Shown one piece after another: positions 18,741 to 26,958 of a DNA stretch of 64,000 nt. The notes under the pieces were generated by a model. The model was not told the DNA's origin. It was given only the letters and a program-made list of their open reading frames with translations, and ran no database searches. How positions within the stretch are numbered: the first letter of the stretch is position 1; each line of letters opens with the position of its first letter. The DNA is from Lachnospira sp. UBA3790 (lineage in GTDB: Bacteria; Bacillota; Clostridia; Lachnospirales; Lachnospiraceae), in assembly GCA_002369135.1 (NCBI GenBank), contig DFEY01000001.1, positions 1 to 64,000 on the forward strand. The letters are read 5' to 3'. The position numbers and the translations under genes were made by a program.

Positions 18741-18766
18741 GAAAGACAGATGAAGAAAAAAAGAAA

Positions 18767-18782
18767 TGTTTCACGTGAAACA
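18767..18782. promoter_or_regulatory. parS site 2 (forms a terminator stem)
   Basis: Another perfect TGTTTCACGTGAAACA. Flanking A and T runs extend the palindrome (about 18754-18790) into a stem ending in a run of T, so it could also end transcripts from the coiled-coil gene. Confidence 0.95.
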
Positions 18783-18825
18783 TTTCTTTTTTATTGCAAT
18801 TTTTCATGGTTACTTTGAAAAGTAA

Positions 18826-18841
18826 CGTTTCACGTGAAACA
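18826..18841. promoter_or_regulatory. parS site 3
   Basis: CGTTTCACGTGAAACA has one mismatch to the consensus. A small hairpin (GTTACTT with AAGTAAC) sits immediately before it. parA starts about 90 bp downstream. Confidence 0.9.
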
Positions 18842-18932
18842 TTTTAGTTTAAAAAAGTTTCCTTTTATATAGAAAAAAATCATTCCTTGTGATAAAATAT
18901 GTAATTGGAAACACAGAGATTCGAGGTACAAA

Positions 18933-19706
18933 ATGGGAAAAATAATAGCAATTACAAATCAAAAAGGCGGAGTAGGTAAAACTACAACGTCTATTAATGT
19001 GGCTGCATGTCTAGCGGATCAAGGAAAGAAAGTCTTGCTAGTAGATATGGATCCACAGGGAAACGCAACCAGTGGAGTTGGAATTATTAGAAACGAACTA
19101 GAGAATACCGTGTATGAACTTCTTTTAGGAGAATGCTCTAGCGAAGACTGCAAGACTGAATGTGCAGTAAAGAATCTAGATGTCTATCCATCTAATGCCA
19201 ACTTGTCTGGTGCAGAGATTGATCTTATAGGAATGGATGAGAGAGAGTTCATCCTTAAGGAAGAGCTGGATAAAGTCAAAGGAGAATATGACTTCGTAAT
19301 TATAGACTGTCCACCGGCGCTCAACTTATTAACTGTAAACGCACTTGTGGCTGCTGACTCAGTCATGGTCCCAATCCAGTGCGAGTATTATGCGCTAGAA
19401 GGATTGACTCAGCTTTTGCACACGATCAACCTAATTCAGGAGAGACTAAACGACAAGCTAGAGATAGACGGAGTGTTGTTCACAATGTATGACACTAGAA
19501 CAAATCTATCAGCTGAGGTTGTGGAGAATGTTCGAGACAATATTCACCTACACATCTACGGAACAATTATTCCAAGAAATGTAAGATTGGCAGAGGCTCC
19601 AAGTTACGGACTTCCAATTCATATGTATGACAAGAAGTCGGCGGGAGCGGAAGCATACGAGAGTTTAGCTAAGGAATTAATAGAGAAAAACACGATGTTT
19701 ACATAA
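18933..19706 (+). CDS. parA: Chromosome partitioning ATPase ParA (Soj)
   Basis: A 257-residue deviant-Walker ATPase. The Walker A is KGGVGKTT (11-18), preceded by IIAITNQ, with DMDPQGNATSG and the DCPPALNLLTVNAL Walker B region. It moves origin regions together with ParB bound at parS and may also influence DnaA, as in B. subtilis. parB follows after 76 bp, which contain an inverted pair of TTATGTAAAC motifs. Confidence 0.97.
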   Translation: MGKIIAITNQKGGVGKTTTSINVAACLADQGKKVLLVDMDPQGNATSGVGIIRNELENTVYELLLGECSSEDCKTECAVKNLDVYPSNANLSGAEIDLIGMDEREFILKEELDKVKGEYDFVIIDCPPALNLLTVNALVAADSVMVPIQCEYYALEGLTQLLHTINLIQERLNDKLEIDGVLFTMYDTRTNLSAEVVENVRDNIHLHIYGTIIPRNVRLAEAPSYGLPIHMYDKKSAGAEAYESLAKELIEKNTMFT

Positions 19707-19724
19707 TAAATTGTTATGTAAACC
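19697..19724. repeat. Inverted pair of TTATGTAAAC motifs after parA
   Basis: GTTTACATAA (19697-19706, overlapping the parA end) faces TTATGTAAACC (19714-19724), giving an 8-bp stem without a T run. It shares its core with the motifs upstream of rsmG, serS and the TagG gene. Confidence 0.5.
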
Positions 19725-19782
19725 ACACAAAAAAGAGAAAAGAGCATTAATATAGAAGAAACAATTATTATTGGAGGATGTT

Positions 19783-20733
19783 ATGGCACTAAGAAGAGGT
19801 TTAGGAAAAGGCGTTGATTCGCTCATCCCTACAGCAGAGGACAGAAAGGCAGCAAAGAAACCAGCTGCAGACAAACCAAAAGAGAAACCAGAAGTTCAAG
19901 TTGTAGAAAAAGAAGTTGTTAAGGAAGTGGTGAAGGAAGTTAAAGTTCCTGCTGACACTACTTTGCCGGTATCAAGTATTGAGCCAAACAGAAATCAACC
20001 TAGAAAGAATTTCGATAAAGCAGAGCTAGAAGAACTAACAGATTCTATCAAGAGATATGGAGTAATCCAACCGTTAGTTGTTCAGAAGAAAAATGATTAT
20101 TATGAAATAATTGCAGGTGAGCGCAGATGGAGAGCTGCCAAACTTGCTAAGCTAAAAGAAGTGCCAGTGGTTATAAAAGAATACGAGCCACAGGAAGCCT
20201 CTGAAATTGCGCTTATTGAAAACTTGCAAAGATCAGATTTAAATCCTATTGAAGAGGCAAAGGCTTACAAGAATCTAATTGAAGAATTTGATTTGCGCCA
20301 GGAAGATGTTGCCACTAGACTATCAAAATCAAGAAGTGCAATCACCAACTCAATGAGACTTCTAAATCTTTCAGATGAAGTCCAAGCGATGATAGAAGCG
20401 GGAGAATTACAAATGGGTCATGCTAGAGCATTGCTCGGATTAGAATTAGAAGATTTACAAGAAAAGACAGCAAAGACGGTTGTGGACAAAGGACTTAGTG
20501 TTCGAGAGACAGAGAAGTTAGTTAAAAACATTTTACATCCAAAGCAAAAGAAACTTCCTATTCCTACACAGAACACTGCTGAGATGCAAAGACTTGCAGA
20601 TAAGCTTAAGGAAAAATTTGGAACAAAAGTTTCAATTAACCACAAAGCAAGCGGCAAAGGAAAAATCGAGATAGAATATTACTCCACAGAAGAGTTCGAG
20701 AGACTATTTGAATTATTCGAGAGTATCAAATAA
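19783..20733 (+). CDS. parB: Chromosome partitioning protein ParB (Spo0J)
   Basis: A 316-residue ParB. Residues 1-20 (ALRRGLGKGVDSLIP) are the ParA-contacting N-terminal segment. The CTPase/ParB-N domain has PVSSIEPNRNQPRKNFD and the box II motif AGERRWRAAKLA, then ENLQRSDLNPIEEAKAY. A helix-turn-helix follows (QEDVATRLSKSRSAITNSMRLLNL) and a C-terminal dimer domain. The ATG with GGAGG eight bases upstream is preferred over an in-frame TTG overlapping that site. Three parS sites lie within 1.3 kb upstream. Confidence 0.97.
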   Translation: MALRRGLGKGVDSLIPTAEDRKAAKKPAADKPKEKPEVQVVEKEVVKEVVKEVKVPADTTLPVSSIEPNRNQPRKNFDKAELEELTDSIKRYGVIQPLVVQKKNDYYEIIAGERRWRAAKLAKLKEVPVVIKEYEPQEASEIALIENLQRSDLNPIEEAKAYKNLIEEFDLRQEDVATRLSKSRSAITNSMRLLNLSDEVQAMIEAGELQMGHARALLGLELEDLQEKTAKTVVDKGLSVRETEKLVKNILHPKQKKLPIPTQNTAEMQRLADKLKEKFGTKVSINHKASGKGKIEIEYYSTEEFERLFELFESIK

Positions 20734-20744
20734 GGAGAAAACAC

Positions 20745-21215
20745 ATGAGAGATTTTATATATTTAGGAACGATAGTTTTAGTAATAATTGTCTTTGTTGC
20801 AGTAACATTTTTGCAGAATCTTAAAATCAAAAGATTGATGAACAGATATGAATCTTTTATGAATGGCAAAGATGCAGAAAATCTTGGAGATGCTATTGAA
20901 GAAAACTTCAAGCAGATGAATGAAATCCAAAAGGATTATGAAGCGACAAAACAGGACATAGATGAAACGCTTCAAAGAATGAAATCTACATTCCACAAAA
21001 TGGGAATTGTAAAGTATGATGCCTTCAAAGAAATGGGAGGAAATCTAAGCTTTACACTTTGCCTTTTGGACGATATGAACACAGGATTCATCTTAAATAC
21101 AATGCATGGAAGAGACAGTAGTTACACATATGTAAAAGAAATAATAAAGGGCGAAGCTTATGCTACATTGGGAGAGGAAGAAAAAGAAGCCCTAGAGAAA
21201 GCAATCAATTCTTAG
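20745..21215 (+). CDS. DUF4446 family membrane-anchored protein
   Basis: A 156-residue protein with one N-terminal transmembrane helix (residues 5-24), a coiled-coil linker (about 40-85) and a C-terminal DUF4446-like domain around VKYDAFKEMGGNLSFTLCLLDDMNTGF. The family commonly follows parB in Firmicutes, and its function is unknown. The C-terminal part is on the cytoplasmic side by the positive-inside rule. Start chosen from the AAGGAG site 7 bases upstream. Confidence 0.88.
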   Translation: MRDFIYLGTIVLVIIVFVAVTFLQNLKIKRLMNRYESFMNGKDAENLGDAIEENFKQMNEIQKDYEATKQDIDETLQRMKSTFHKMGIVKYDAFKEMGGNLSFTLCLLDDMNTGFILNTMHGRDSSYTYVKEIIKGEAYATLGEEEKEALEKAINS

Positions 21216-21249
21216 TTTACATAAAAAATAAAAAATTTAAGGAGAAAAA

Positions 21250-22530
21250 ATGTTAGACATTAAATTTTTGAGAGAAAACCCAGACATCGTCAAAGAAAAT
21301 ATAAAGAAAAAGTTTCAAGATGAGAAACTACCTTTAGTAGATGAGGTCATTGATTTAGATTTAAAGAACAGAGAAAACAAGCAAGAAGTTGAAGCAATGC
21401 GCGCCAATAAAAACAAACTTTCAAAAGAGATTGGCGGACTAATGCAGCAGGGCAAAAAAGAAGAAGCAGAAAAAGTGAAAGCAGAAGTGGCTGCGGGAAA
21501 CGATAAGATTGACGAGCTAACAGAAAAGGGTCGAGAGATAGAGGAAGAAATAAAGAAGAGAATGATGGTTATTCCAAACATTATTGACGATTCCGTTCCT
21601 ATCGGAAAAGACGATAGCGAAAACGTGGAATTAGAGAAGTTTGGCGAGCCAGTCGTTCCTGACTATGAAATCCCATATCACACAGATATAATGGAGACCT
21701 TTGACGGCATCGATCTAGAGGCTGCTAGAGATGTGGCAGGCAACGGATTCTACTATTTGATGGGGGATATCGCAAGACTTCATTCGGCCATCCTTTCATA
21801 TGCTAGAGACTTTATGATTGAGAGAGGTTTCAAATATGTAATTCCTCCATTCATGATTAGAAGTAGCGTGGCTACAGGCGTTATGAGTTTTGAAGAGATG
21901 GATGCCATGATGTATAAAATTGAGGGCGAAGACCTTTACCTAATTGGAACAAGCGAGCACTCAATGATTGGCAAGTTCATTAACTCACACACAAAAGAGG
22001 AAGAATTGCCAATTACTTTGACGAGCTACTCACCATGTTTTAGAAAAGAAAAAGGTGCGCACGGCATTGAAGAGAGAGGTGTTTATCGAATTCACCAGTT
22101 TGAAAAGCAGGAAATGATTGTTGTTTGTAAGCCAGAAGAGAGCATGGACTGGTACGAGAAGATGTGGAAGAATACAGTTGATTTGTTTAGAAGTCTAGAT
22201 ATTCCAGTTCGTACACTTGAGTGTTGTTCAGGAGATTTGGCTGATCTAAAGGTGAAGTCTGTGGATGTGGAAGCATGGTCTCCTCGTCAAAAGAAGTACT
22301 TTGAAGTGGGCAGCTGTTCTAACCTAACAGATGCACAAGCTAGAAGACTAAATATTAAAATTAAGGGCGAAGATGGAAACTACTTTGCACATACATTAAA
22401 TAATACAGTGGTTGCACCACCTCGTATGCTTATTTGTTTCTTGGAAAACAATTTGCAGGAGGATGGCAGTGTGGCCATACCTGAAGCTCTAAGACCGTAC
22501 ATGGGCGGAATGGAGAAAATTACTAAATAA
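21250..22530 (+). CDS. serS: Serine--tRNA ligase
   Basis: A 426-residue class II aminoacyl-tRNA synthetase that charges tRNA-Ser. The N-terminal long helical arm (about residues 30-100), which contacts the tRNA variable arm, is present. Motif 2 is FRKEKGAHGIEERGVYRIHQFEKQE near residue 260, and the C-terminal motif 3 region has NNTVVAPPRMLICFLEN. The gap to the upstream gene is only 34 bp, too short for a T-box, and it contains a GTTTACATAA motif (21215-21224). Confidence 0.97.
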   Translation: MLDIKFLRENPDIVKENIKKKFQDEKLPLVDEVIDLDLKNRENKQEVEAMRANKNKLSKEIGGLMQQGKKEEAEKVKAEVAAGNDKIDELTEKGREIEEEIKKRMMVIPNIIDDSVPIGKDDSENVELEKFGEPVVPDYEIPYHTDIMETFDGIDLEAARDVAGNGFYYLMGDIARLHSAILSYARDFMIERGFKYVIPPFMIRSSVATGVMSFEEMDAMMYKIEGEDLYLIGTSEHSMIGKFINSHTKEEELPITLTSYSPCFRKEKGAHGIEERGVYRIHQFEKQEMIVVCKPEESMDWYEKMWKNTVDLFRSLDIPVRTLECCSGDLADLKVKSVDVEAWSPRQKKYFEVGSCSNLTDAQARRLNIKIKGEDGNYFAHTLNNTVVAPPRMLICFLENNLQEDGSVAIPEALRPYMGGMEKITK

Positions 22531-22598
22531 GTTGCGCTAGGTTTAGATGCAAAATATTTTGTATAAATAAAAAGGTGAAACATTATGTTTTGCCGCAA

Positions 22599-22672
22599 GT
22601 CTCGTTAGCTCAGTTGGATAGAGCGCTCGCCTCCTAAGCGAGAGGCCGGAGGTTCGAATCCTCTACGGGACG
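22599..22672 (+). tRNA. tRNA-Arg(CCT)
   Basis: A 74-nt tRNA with acceptor stem GTCTCGT/ACGGGAC, D arm GCTCAGTTGGATAGAGC, anticodon loop CTCCTAA (anticodon CCT, reads AGG) and T arm GGAGGTTCGAATCCTCT. Discriminator G, no encoded CCA. Confidence 0.95.
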
Positions 22673-22744
22673 TTCGTGTGAAAGACAAACAATCTGATAG
22701 TCAAAGAAGAGGGTTTGAAATCAGAATAATATATTGGAGAGAAT

Positions 22745-23767
22745 ATGGACTATATAGTTTTAGACCTCGAGTGGAACCAAAATCCCTACGGGAAGAGAAA
22801 CTATCATCCAGAAATGCCGTTCGAGATTATTGAAGTGGGAGCGGTGCGAATGAATTCCGATCTAGAAATAGAAGATTCGTTTCACCAAATTGTAAAACCA
22901 CGAGTTTACAAAAAACTCCACTACAAAATCAAAGAAATTACTCACTTCACAAACGAAGAGCTGGCCAAAGGATCAGACTTTAGAAAAGTGATTAGAGAAT
23001 TCCTCGAATGGTGCGGAGATGATTTTATGTTTTGCACTTGGGGCTCGATGGATTTAACGGAATTACAAAAGAATATGAAACACTACAAGTTAGAGAGAGT
23101 GTTAGATTTTCCGCTTTATTATCTAGACTTACAAAAGATTCACAGCCTAAGATACGACGACGGAAAAAACAAGAGCACACTTTCGGATGTGGTAGAGGAA
23201 CTTCACATTAAGGAAGACAAAGAGTTTCACAGGGCGATAGATGATGCGTATTATACAGCTAAAGTTTTCCAAAAAATGGACCCAGGCAGATTTATAAAAC
23301 GATTATCAATCGACACGTTCTATCCACCACGAATCAAGGAAGAAGAAATCTTTGTAGAATTTGATGATTATAATAAATTAGTCACCAGGGAATTCCTTTC
23401 AAAAGACGAAATGTTTTCCGACAAAGATATAGAAGAACTGAGATGTAACAAATGTGGAGAGAGAATATATCCTTATATTGATTGGTTCTCAGACAGCGGT
23501 AAAACTTATTTTTGTCTAGGGCGATGTCCAGAGCACGGAGATGTCCGAGGCAAAATCAAAATTCGAAAATGTGAAAAAGATAGTTTCTACGCTATAAAGA
23601 TTGTTAAACTAGCGGATGAGACTAGAGTTCAAAAAGTAAAAGATAAAAAAGAAAGCATCAGAGAAAAGAGAAGAGAAAAACGACATCGCTTAATAGAGCG
23701 AGAAATGATGCAAGAGACATGGGGCAGTTCAGCTATCGATGACGACGATGCAGAGGACGATTACTAA
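22745..23767 (+). CDS. DEDDh-type 3'-5' exonuclease with C-terminal cysteine region
   Basis: A 340-residue protein. Residues 1-185 form an RNase T/DnaQ-like exonuclease: Exo I LDLEWNQ (D7, E9), Exo II TWGSMDLTEL, and Exo III FHRAIDDAYYTAKV with the His-x4-Asp pattern of the DEDDh class. It resembles KapD/inhibitor-of-KinA-like exonucleases of Firmicutes. A C-terminal part has CNKCG and CLGRCPEHG, a likely zinc ribbon, followed by a charged helical and acidic tail. The substrate (RNA or DNA ends) is not known. It follows tRNA-Arg on the same strand and ends at a terminator. Confidence 0.85.
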   Translation: MDYIVLDLEWNQNPYGKRNYHPEMPFEIIEVGAVRMNSDLEIEDSFHQIVKPRVYKKLHYKIKEITHFTNEELAKGSDFRKVIREFLEWCGDDFMFCTWGSMDLTELQKNMKHYKLERVLDFPLYYLDLQKIHSLRYDDGKNKSTLSDVVEELHIKEDKEFHRAIDDAYYTAKVFQKMDPGRFIKRLSIDTFYPPRIKEEEIFVEFDDYNKLVTREFLSKDEMFSDKDIEELRCNKCGERIYPYIDWFSDSGKTYFCLGRCPEHGDVRGKIKIRKCEKDSFYAIKIVKLADETRVQKVKDKKESIREKRREKRHRLIEREMMQETWGSSAIDDDDAEDDY

Positions 23768-23782
23768 GATCCCATAAGAGTT

Positions 23783-23824
23783 AAAAAATGAGTTATAGTG
23801 TAAAAACACAGTAACTCATTTTTT
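23783..23824 (+). terminator. Terminator of the exonuclease gene
   Basis: AAAAAATGAGTTA pairs with TAACTCATTTTTT, with a small inner GTGT/ACAC stem, just after the stop codon. Confidence 0.75.
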
Positions 23825-23841
23825 AATGGACATATATTTAT

Positions 23842-23890
23842 AAAAAAAGAAAAGGGAATGAACATTTTTGTGAATCCCTTTTCTTTTTTA
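23842..23890. terminator. Bidirectional terminator before the integrase-like gene
   Basis: AAAAAAGAAAAGGGA pairs with TCCCTTTTCTTTTT, giving U runs in both directions. It ends the minus-strand operon of the carboxypeptidase and integrase-like gene. Confidence 0.75.
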
Positions 23891-23894
23891 TCGT

Positions 23895-24632
23895 TTATTC
23901 AGCTTCGTGGTATGAATCAAGTAGTTGTTCTAGCTCTTCTAGCAAGCAATCTACTTTGCCGTAGAAAGCATCATTGTTTTTTGGATTATCAAAGTTCTTT
24001 TCAATAGCAGAAATTTCTTTGATAACTTTTTGCAAACGCTTTTTACCGCTGTTATTTAAATAGAGTAGATAACGGCTGCGCTCATTCTCCTTTGGAGTAA
24101 GCTTTCTCATAAATAGTTCCACGTTTGGCTTCTCACCGATAAACCTATAAGTAATAGAAGGTGATGCGTGGTTAAATAAAGCTTGCAAATGGTAAATATC
24201 GCCAGTCTCTCTATAGTATCTGTACGCGTAAGTTTTACGCATAGTTTGAGCTCCGATAGAGTGCAAGCCAACATGATGACCAGCGCTTCTTAGAACCCTG
24301 TATGCCTGTTCACGTGAAACAGGTTTATTCTTTGTTTTGTGGCCCAAAATCAAATACTCATTAGAAGGTCTATCTTTGATAAACTCTTTGATTTCCTTCT
24401 GTAGCTTAGCAGGAACCTTAAAAGTAATTTTTTGCTTGTGCTTTCCGATTTTTACATGTATTTCTTTTTTGTCCTTAACATCTTTTACTTTGAACGCCAA
24501 GATATCCTGCAACTGAAGGCCAGTGCCGATTCCAAGTTCAAATAAAATATAATATTTTTGATCAATGTCCTTTAGAGCTTCGCCAAAAGCCTCTAATGTT
24601 TCTTCATCTTTGATAGGTGCAACCCAATTCAT
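23895..24632 (-). CDS. Tyrosine-recombinase-like protein lacking catalytic residues
   Basis: A 245-residue protein aligning with phage-type tyrosine integrases, but without the N-terminal arm/core-binding domain. The catalytic box I GLR is GLQ (Q40). The H-x-L-R box is QTMR (Q129, R132 kept). The second His is kept (LFNHASPS, H155). The nucleophile Tyr of the RYIG motif is Phe (RFIGE, F164), with a Tyr two residues earlier. Three key residues are therefore changed, and recombination is unlikely. A C-terminal helical extension of about 60 residues follows. It starts 14 bp after the carboxypeptidase gene, suggesting co-transcription and a recruited DNA-binding role. No element boundaries are visible. 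Confidence 0.8.
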   Translation of the reverse strand: MNWVAPIKDEETLEAFGEALKDIDQKYYILFELGIGTGLQLQDILAFKVKDVKDKKEIHVKIGKHKQKITFKVPAKLQKEIKEFIKDRPSNEYLILGHKTKNKPVSREQAYRVLRSAGHHVGLHSIGAQTMRKTYAYRYYRETGDIYHLQALFNHASPSITYRFIGEKPNVELFMRKLTPKENERSRYLLYLNNSGKKRLQKVIKEISAIEKNFDNPKNNDAFYGKVDCLLEELEQLLDSYHEAE

Positions 24633-24646
24633 ACCTATACCTCCTA

Positions 24647-26029
24647 TTATTCTTGAGTATATCTTTTTCTATTTCGCTTCATTTCACGAATTCTATCTAT
24701 TTTTCTCTTCCTCTTAATAAGCAATACGATAATTAAGATTACCAATATTGCTCCAACCACAATGATTATTATTGGAACAATCTTCTTTATAGAAACTCCA
24801 GAACTTTTTTCAACCTTAGCCTTTGTGGTAGGAGCAGCAGTTGTTATCTTTACGATAGTTTCTTGTTCTACAGCCTCAGAAGCCTTGATGTTTTTGCCCT
24901 TTTTGTATGTAAGATTAGCTGTTCCAACTAATTTGTCGCCGTAGTAGTAATTCATCTTAGAAAAAATATCACGCGACACATTGAAAGTAGTAGAAACTTT
25001 CAAATTAGAATAACTAGCTCCTTTAGGAATAACTGCTGTAGCTGCTTTATCAAGTTGTAATATTCCAGTCTTTTTGATAAAAGGTGAAGTTAAAGAGTAA
25101 TCGTTTTCGTCGTTGAATCTGTCATCGTTTTCAGAAATATTTATAGATTTAAAGTTTCTGAAACCATAATTAAATAACTTCCTAGTATCTTTGTAAACAT
25201 TGGCTGTGTTTGATTTTAATACAACAGATATAAGTGTAAGCCCGCGTCGTTCTGCGGCAGTTACTAGAGTATTACCTGCCTGATCTGTAAAACCAGTTTT
25301 ACCACCAATGATTCCCTTATAATATTCTGGGCCGCCTTCCCAAATCATTTTATGCCTCATAGTTGCCATAAAGCGGTCTTTTCTCTTGTTATTTTTTTGA
25401 ATTGTATATTGAGTTGTTCCAAGTATCGCCCTAAACAAAGGATACTTTAGAGCAGCTCTCATTATCATAGCCATATCATAAGCAGTAACGTAGTGATTAT
25501 CATTGTGCAAGCCATTTCCGTTCACAAAATGAGAATCTTTTGCACCGGCCTGTTTTGCACGCTCATTTAATTTCTGAGCAAAGGCCTTCTCTGTGCCAAA
25601 CATGTGCTCGCCTAGAGCTGTAGCACATTCGTTACCCGAGTGAAGCATCATTCCGTAAAGAGCGTCCTTTACAGACATTTTCTCGCCTACTTTAGCACCA
25701 ATGTTTGCCGCGCCATCTCTTATGCAAGACAAAGAATTTTTAGAGTAAGTGACAGTCTCGTTCATATCACAATTCTCTATTGTTAGAAGCGCCGTCAAAA
25801 TCTTTGTGATACTGGCTGGGAATCTTTTCTTATGAGCCTTTGACTCATACAAGACAGTGCCAGTATTGTAGTCGATTAGACAAGAAGACTTTGCGACAGT
25901 ATCCACATAGCCGTCTGGCCAAGCAGGAGCGCTGTCAGCAGATACTTTCTTTGGCGCAAAAGTGATGCTAGAAACGATAAGCCCAACAACGGTTATACCT
26001 ACAATAATTTTTTTAATTAGTGATTCCAT
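24647..26029 (-). CDS. D-alanyl-D-alanine carboxypeptidase (PBP5/DacF family)
   Basis: A 460-residue serine peptidase that trims the terminal D-Ala of peptidoglycan stem peptides. It has an N-terminal signal segment (residues 6-24), the S-x-x-K motif SITK (73-76), SGN (131-133) and KTG (244-246). A beta-rich C-terminal domain follows. A C-terminal transmembrane helix (about 423-447) with a basic tail anchors it, instead of the amphipathic helix of E. coli PBP5. The start at MESLIKK has AGAGGG upstream; the open frame continues 27 codons further up, but without a ribosome site. Confidence 0.93.
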   Translation of the reverse strand: MESLIKKIIVGITVVGLIVSSITFAPKKVSADSAPAWPDGYVDTVAKSSCLIDYNTGTVLYESKAHKKRFPASITKILTALLTIENCDMNETVTYSKNSLSCIRDGAANIGAKVGEKMSVKDALYGMMLHSGNECATALGEHMFGTEKAFAQKLNERAKQAGAKDSHFVNGNGLHNDNHYVTAYDMAMIMRAALKYPLFRAILGTTQYTIQKNNKRKDRFMATMRHKMIWEGGPEYYKGIIGGKTGFTDQAGNTLVTAAERRGLTLISVVLKSNTANVYKDTRKLFNYGFRNFKSINISENDDRFNDENDYSLTSPFIKKTGILQLDKAATAVIPKGASYSNLKVSTTFNVSRDIFSKMNYYYGDKLVGTANLTYKKGKNIKASEAVEQETIVKITTAAPTTKAKVEKSSGVSIKKIVPIIIIVVGAILVILIIVLLIKRKRKIDRIREMKRNRKRYTQE

Positions 26030-26066
26030 AAACCCTCTTTTGTTATAATTTTTAATACCAACTAGT

Positions 26067-26094
26067 ATTGTAACAAAAATACAATATAAATCAA
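26067..26094 (-). promoter_or_regulatory. Promoter of the carboxypeptidase operon
   Basis: Minus-strand TTGATT (26089-26094) and TACAAT (26067-26072) are spaced by 16 bp, about 40 bp before the start codon. Confidence 0.55.
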
Positions 26095-26151
26095 TAAATA
26101 TCACAAACAATTTGTAAAGACAACATTCAAATAAAAGGGGACAAATAAAAC

Positions 26152-26180
26152 TTGAAAAATACTAGATTTGAAATTACAAT
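26152..26180 (+). promoter_or_regulatory. trmB promoter
   Basis: TTGAAA (26152-26157) and TACAAT (26175-26180) with 17-bp spacing, 25 bp before the trmB start. Confidence 0.55.
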
Positions 26181-26204
26181 GCTACTTGGACAAAGGAGAT
26201 TATT

Positions 26205-26843
26205 ATGAGACTGAGAAATGTACCAGGTGCTAGAGAAAATATTGCAAAACACGAACTTACAATAAACGAGCCTGAAAAGAATAAAGGAAAATGGAATGAA
26301 GAGTTTGGAAATGAAAATCCAATCCAACTAGAAATAGGAATGGGCAAAGGACTCTTTTTGACTACACTTGCACAGGAAAACCCAAATATCAACTATGTGG
26401 GAATTGAGAAGTACTCTAGTGTTCTTGTTAGAGCGCTTGAAAAGTGCGAGGACTTAGAACTCGACAATATCCGATTCATTAGAATGGAAGCAGAGTATAT
26501 AGAGGATGTTTTTGACGAGGGAGAAGTTGATAAAATTTATTTAAACTTCTCGGATCCATGGCCTAAGGACAGGCATGCAAAGAGACGACTTACATCTAAG
26601 CAATTCCTAGGTAGATATGGTCACATCCTAAAGAAAGACGGAGTAGTAGAGTTTAAAACAGATAATGATGAATTGTTTGAATTTACAGTAGAACAAATTC
26701 CAGAGGCAGGATGGGTGCCAGTGGCAATAATATTTGACTTGCACAGCGATGAAGAGCACGTCAAAGGAAATGTTATGACAGAGTATGAAACCAAGTTTTC
26801 AAAGCTCGGACATCCTATCCATAAAGTTGTTATGAAAAGATAA
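26205..26843 (+). CDS. trmB: tRNA (guanine-N(7)-)-methyltransferase
   Basis: A 212-residue SAM-dependent enzyme that makes m7G46 in tRNA variable loops. Motif I is LEIGMGKGLFL near residue 46, followed by YVGIEKYSSVLVRALEK. The diagnostic NFSDPWPKDRHAKRRLT segment is near residue 118, and a C-terminal TEYETKFSKLGHPIHK motif is present. AAAGGAG precedes the start. It is an isolated gene with its own promoter and terminator. Confidence 0.96.
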   Translation: MRLRNVPGARENIAKHELTINEPEKNKGKWNEEFGNENPIQLEIGMGKGLFLTTLAQENPNINYVGIEKYSSVLVRALEKCEDLELDNIRFIRMEAEYIEDVFDEGEVDKIYLNFSDPWPKDRHAKRRLTSKQFLGRYGHILKKDGVVEFKTDNDELFEFTVEQIPEAGWVPVAIIFDLHSDEEHVKGNVMTEYETKFSKLGHPIHKVVMKR

Positions 26844-26910
26844 ATATAAAGAGTCTTTGCGAATGAGTTGTTTATAAAATGAGAGCAAGCATTTTCATAA
26901 AGAAAATATA

Positions 26911-26946
26911 AAAAAAGACTAGAGACATTCATCTCTAGTCTTTTTT
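26911..26946. terminator. Bidirectional terminator between trmB and the AI-2E-family gene
   Basis: AAAAAAGACTAGAGA pairs perfectly with TCTCTAGTCTTTTTT around a 6-base loop, between convergent genes. Confidence 0.85.
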
Positions 26947-26958
26947 AATTACTTTTAA

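Noticed and set aside
21216..21249. Possible T-box leader for serS
   Set aside because: Only 34 bp separate serS from the upstream gene, far too short for a T-box.
24307..24321. parS-like sequence TGTTCACGTGAAACA inside the integrase-like gene
   Set aside because: One T is missing from one half, which breaks the symmetry needed by ParB. It encodes PVSREQA, a motif expected in this protein family anyway, so it is probably chance.
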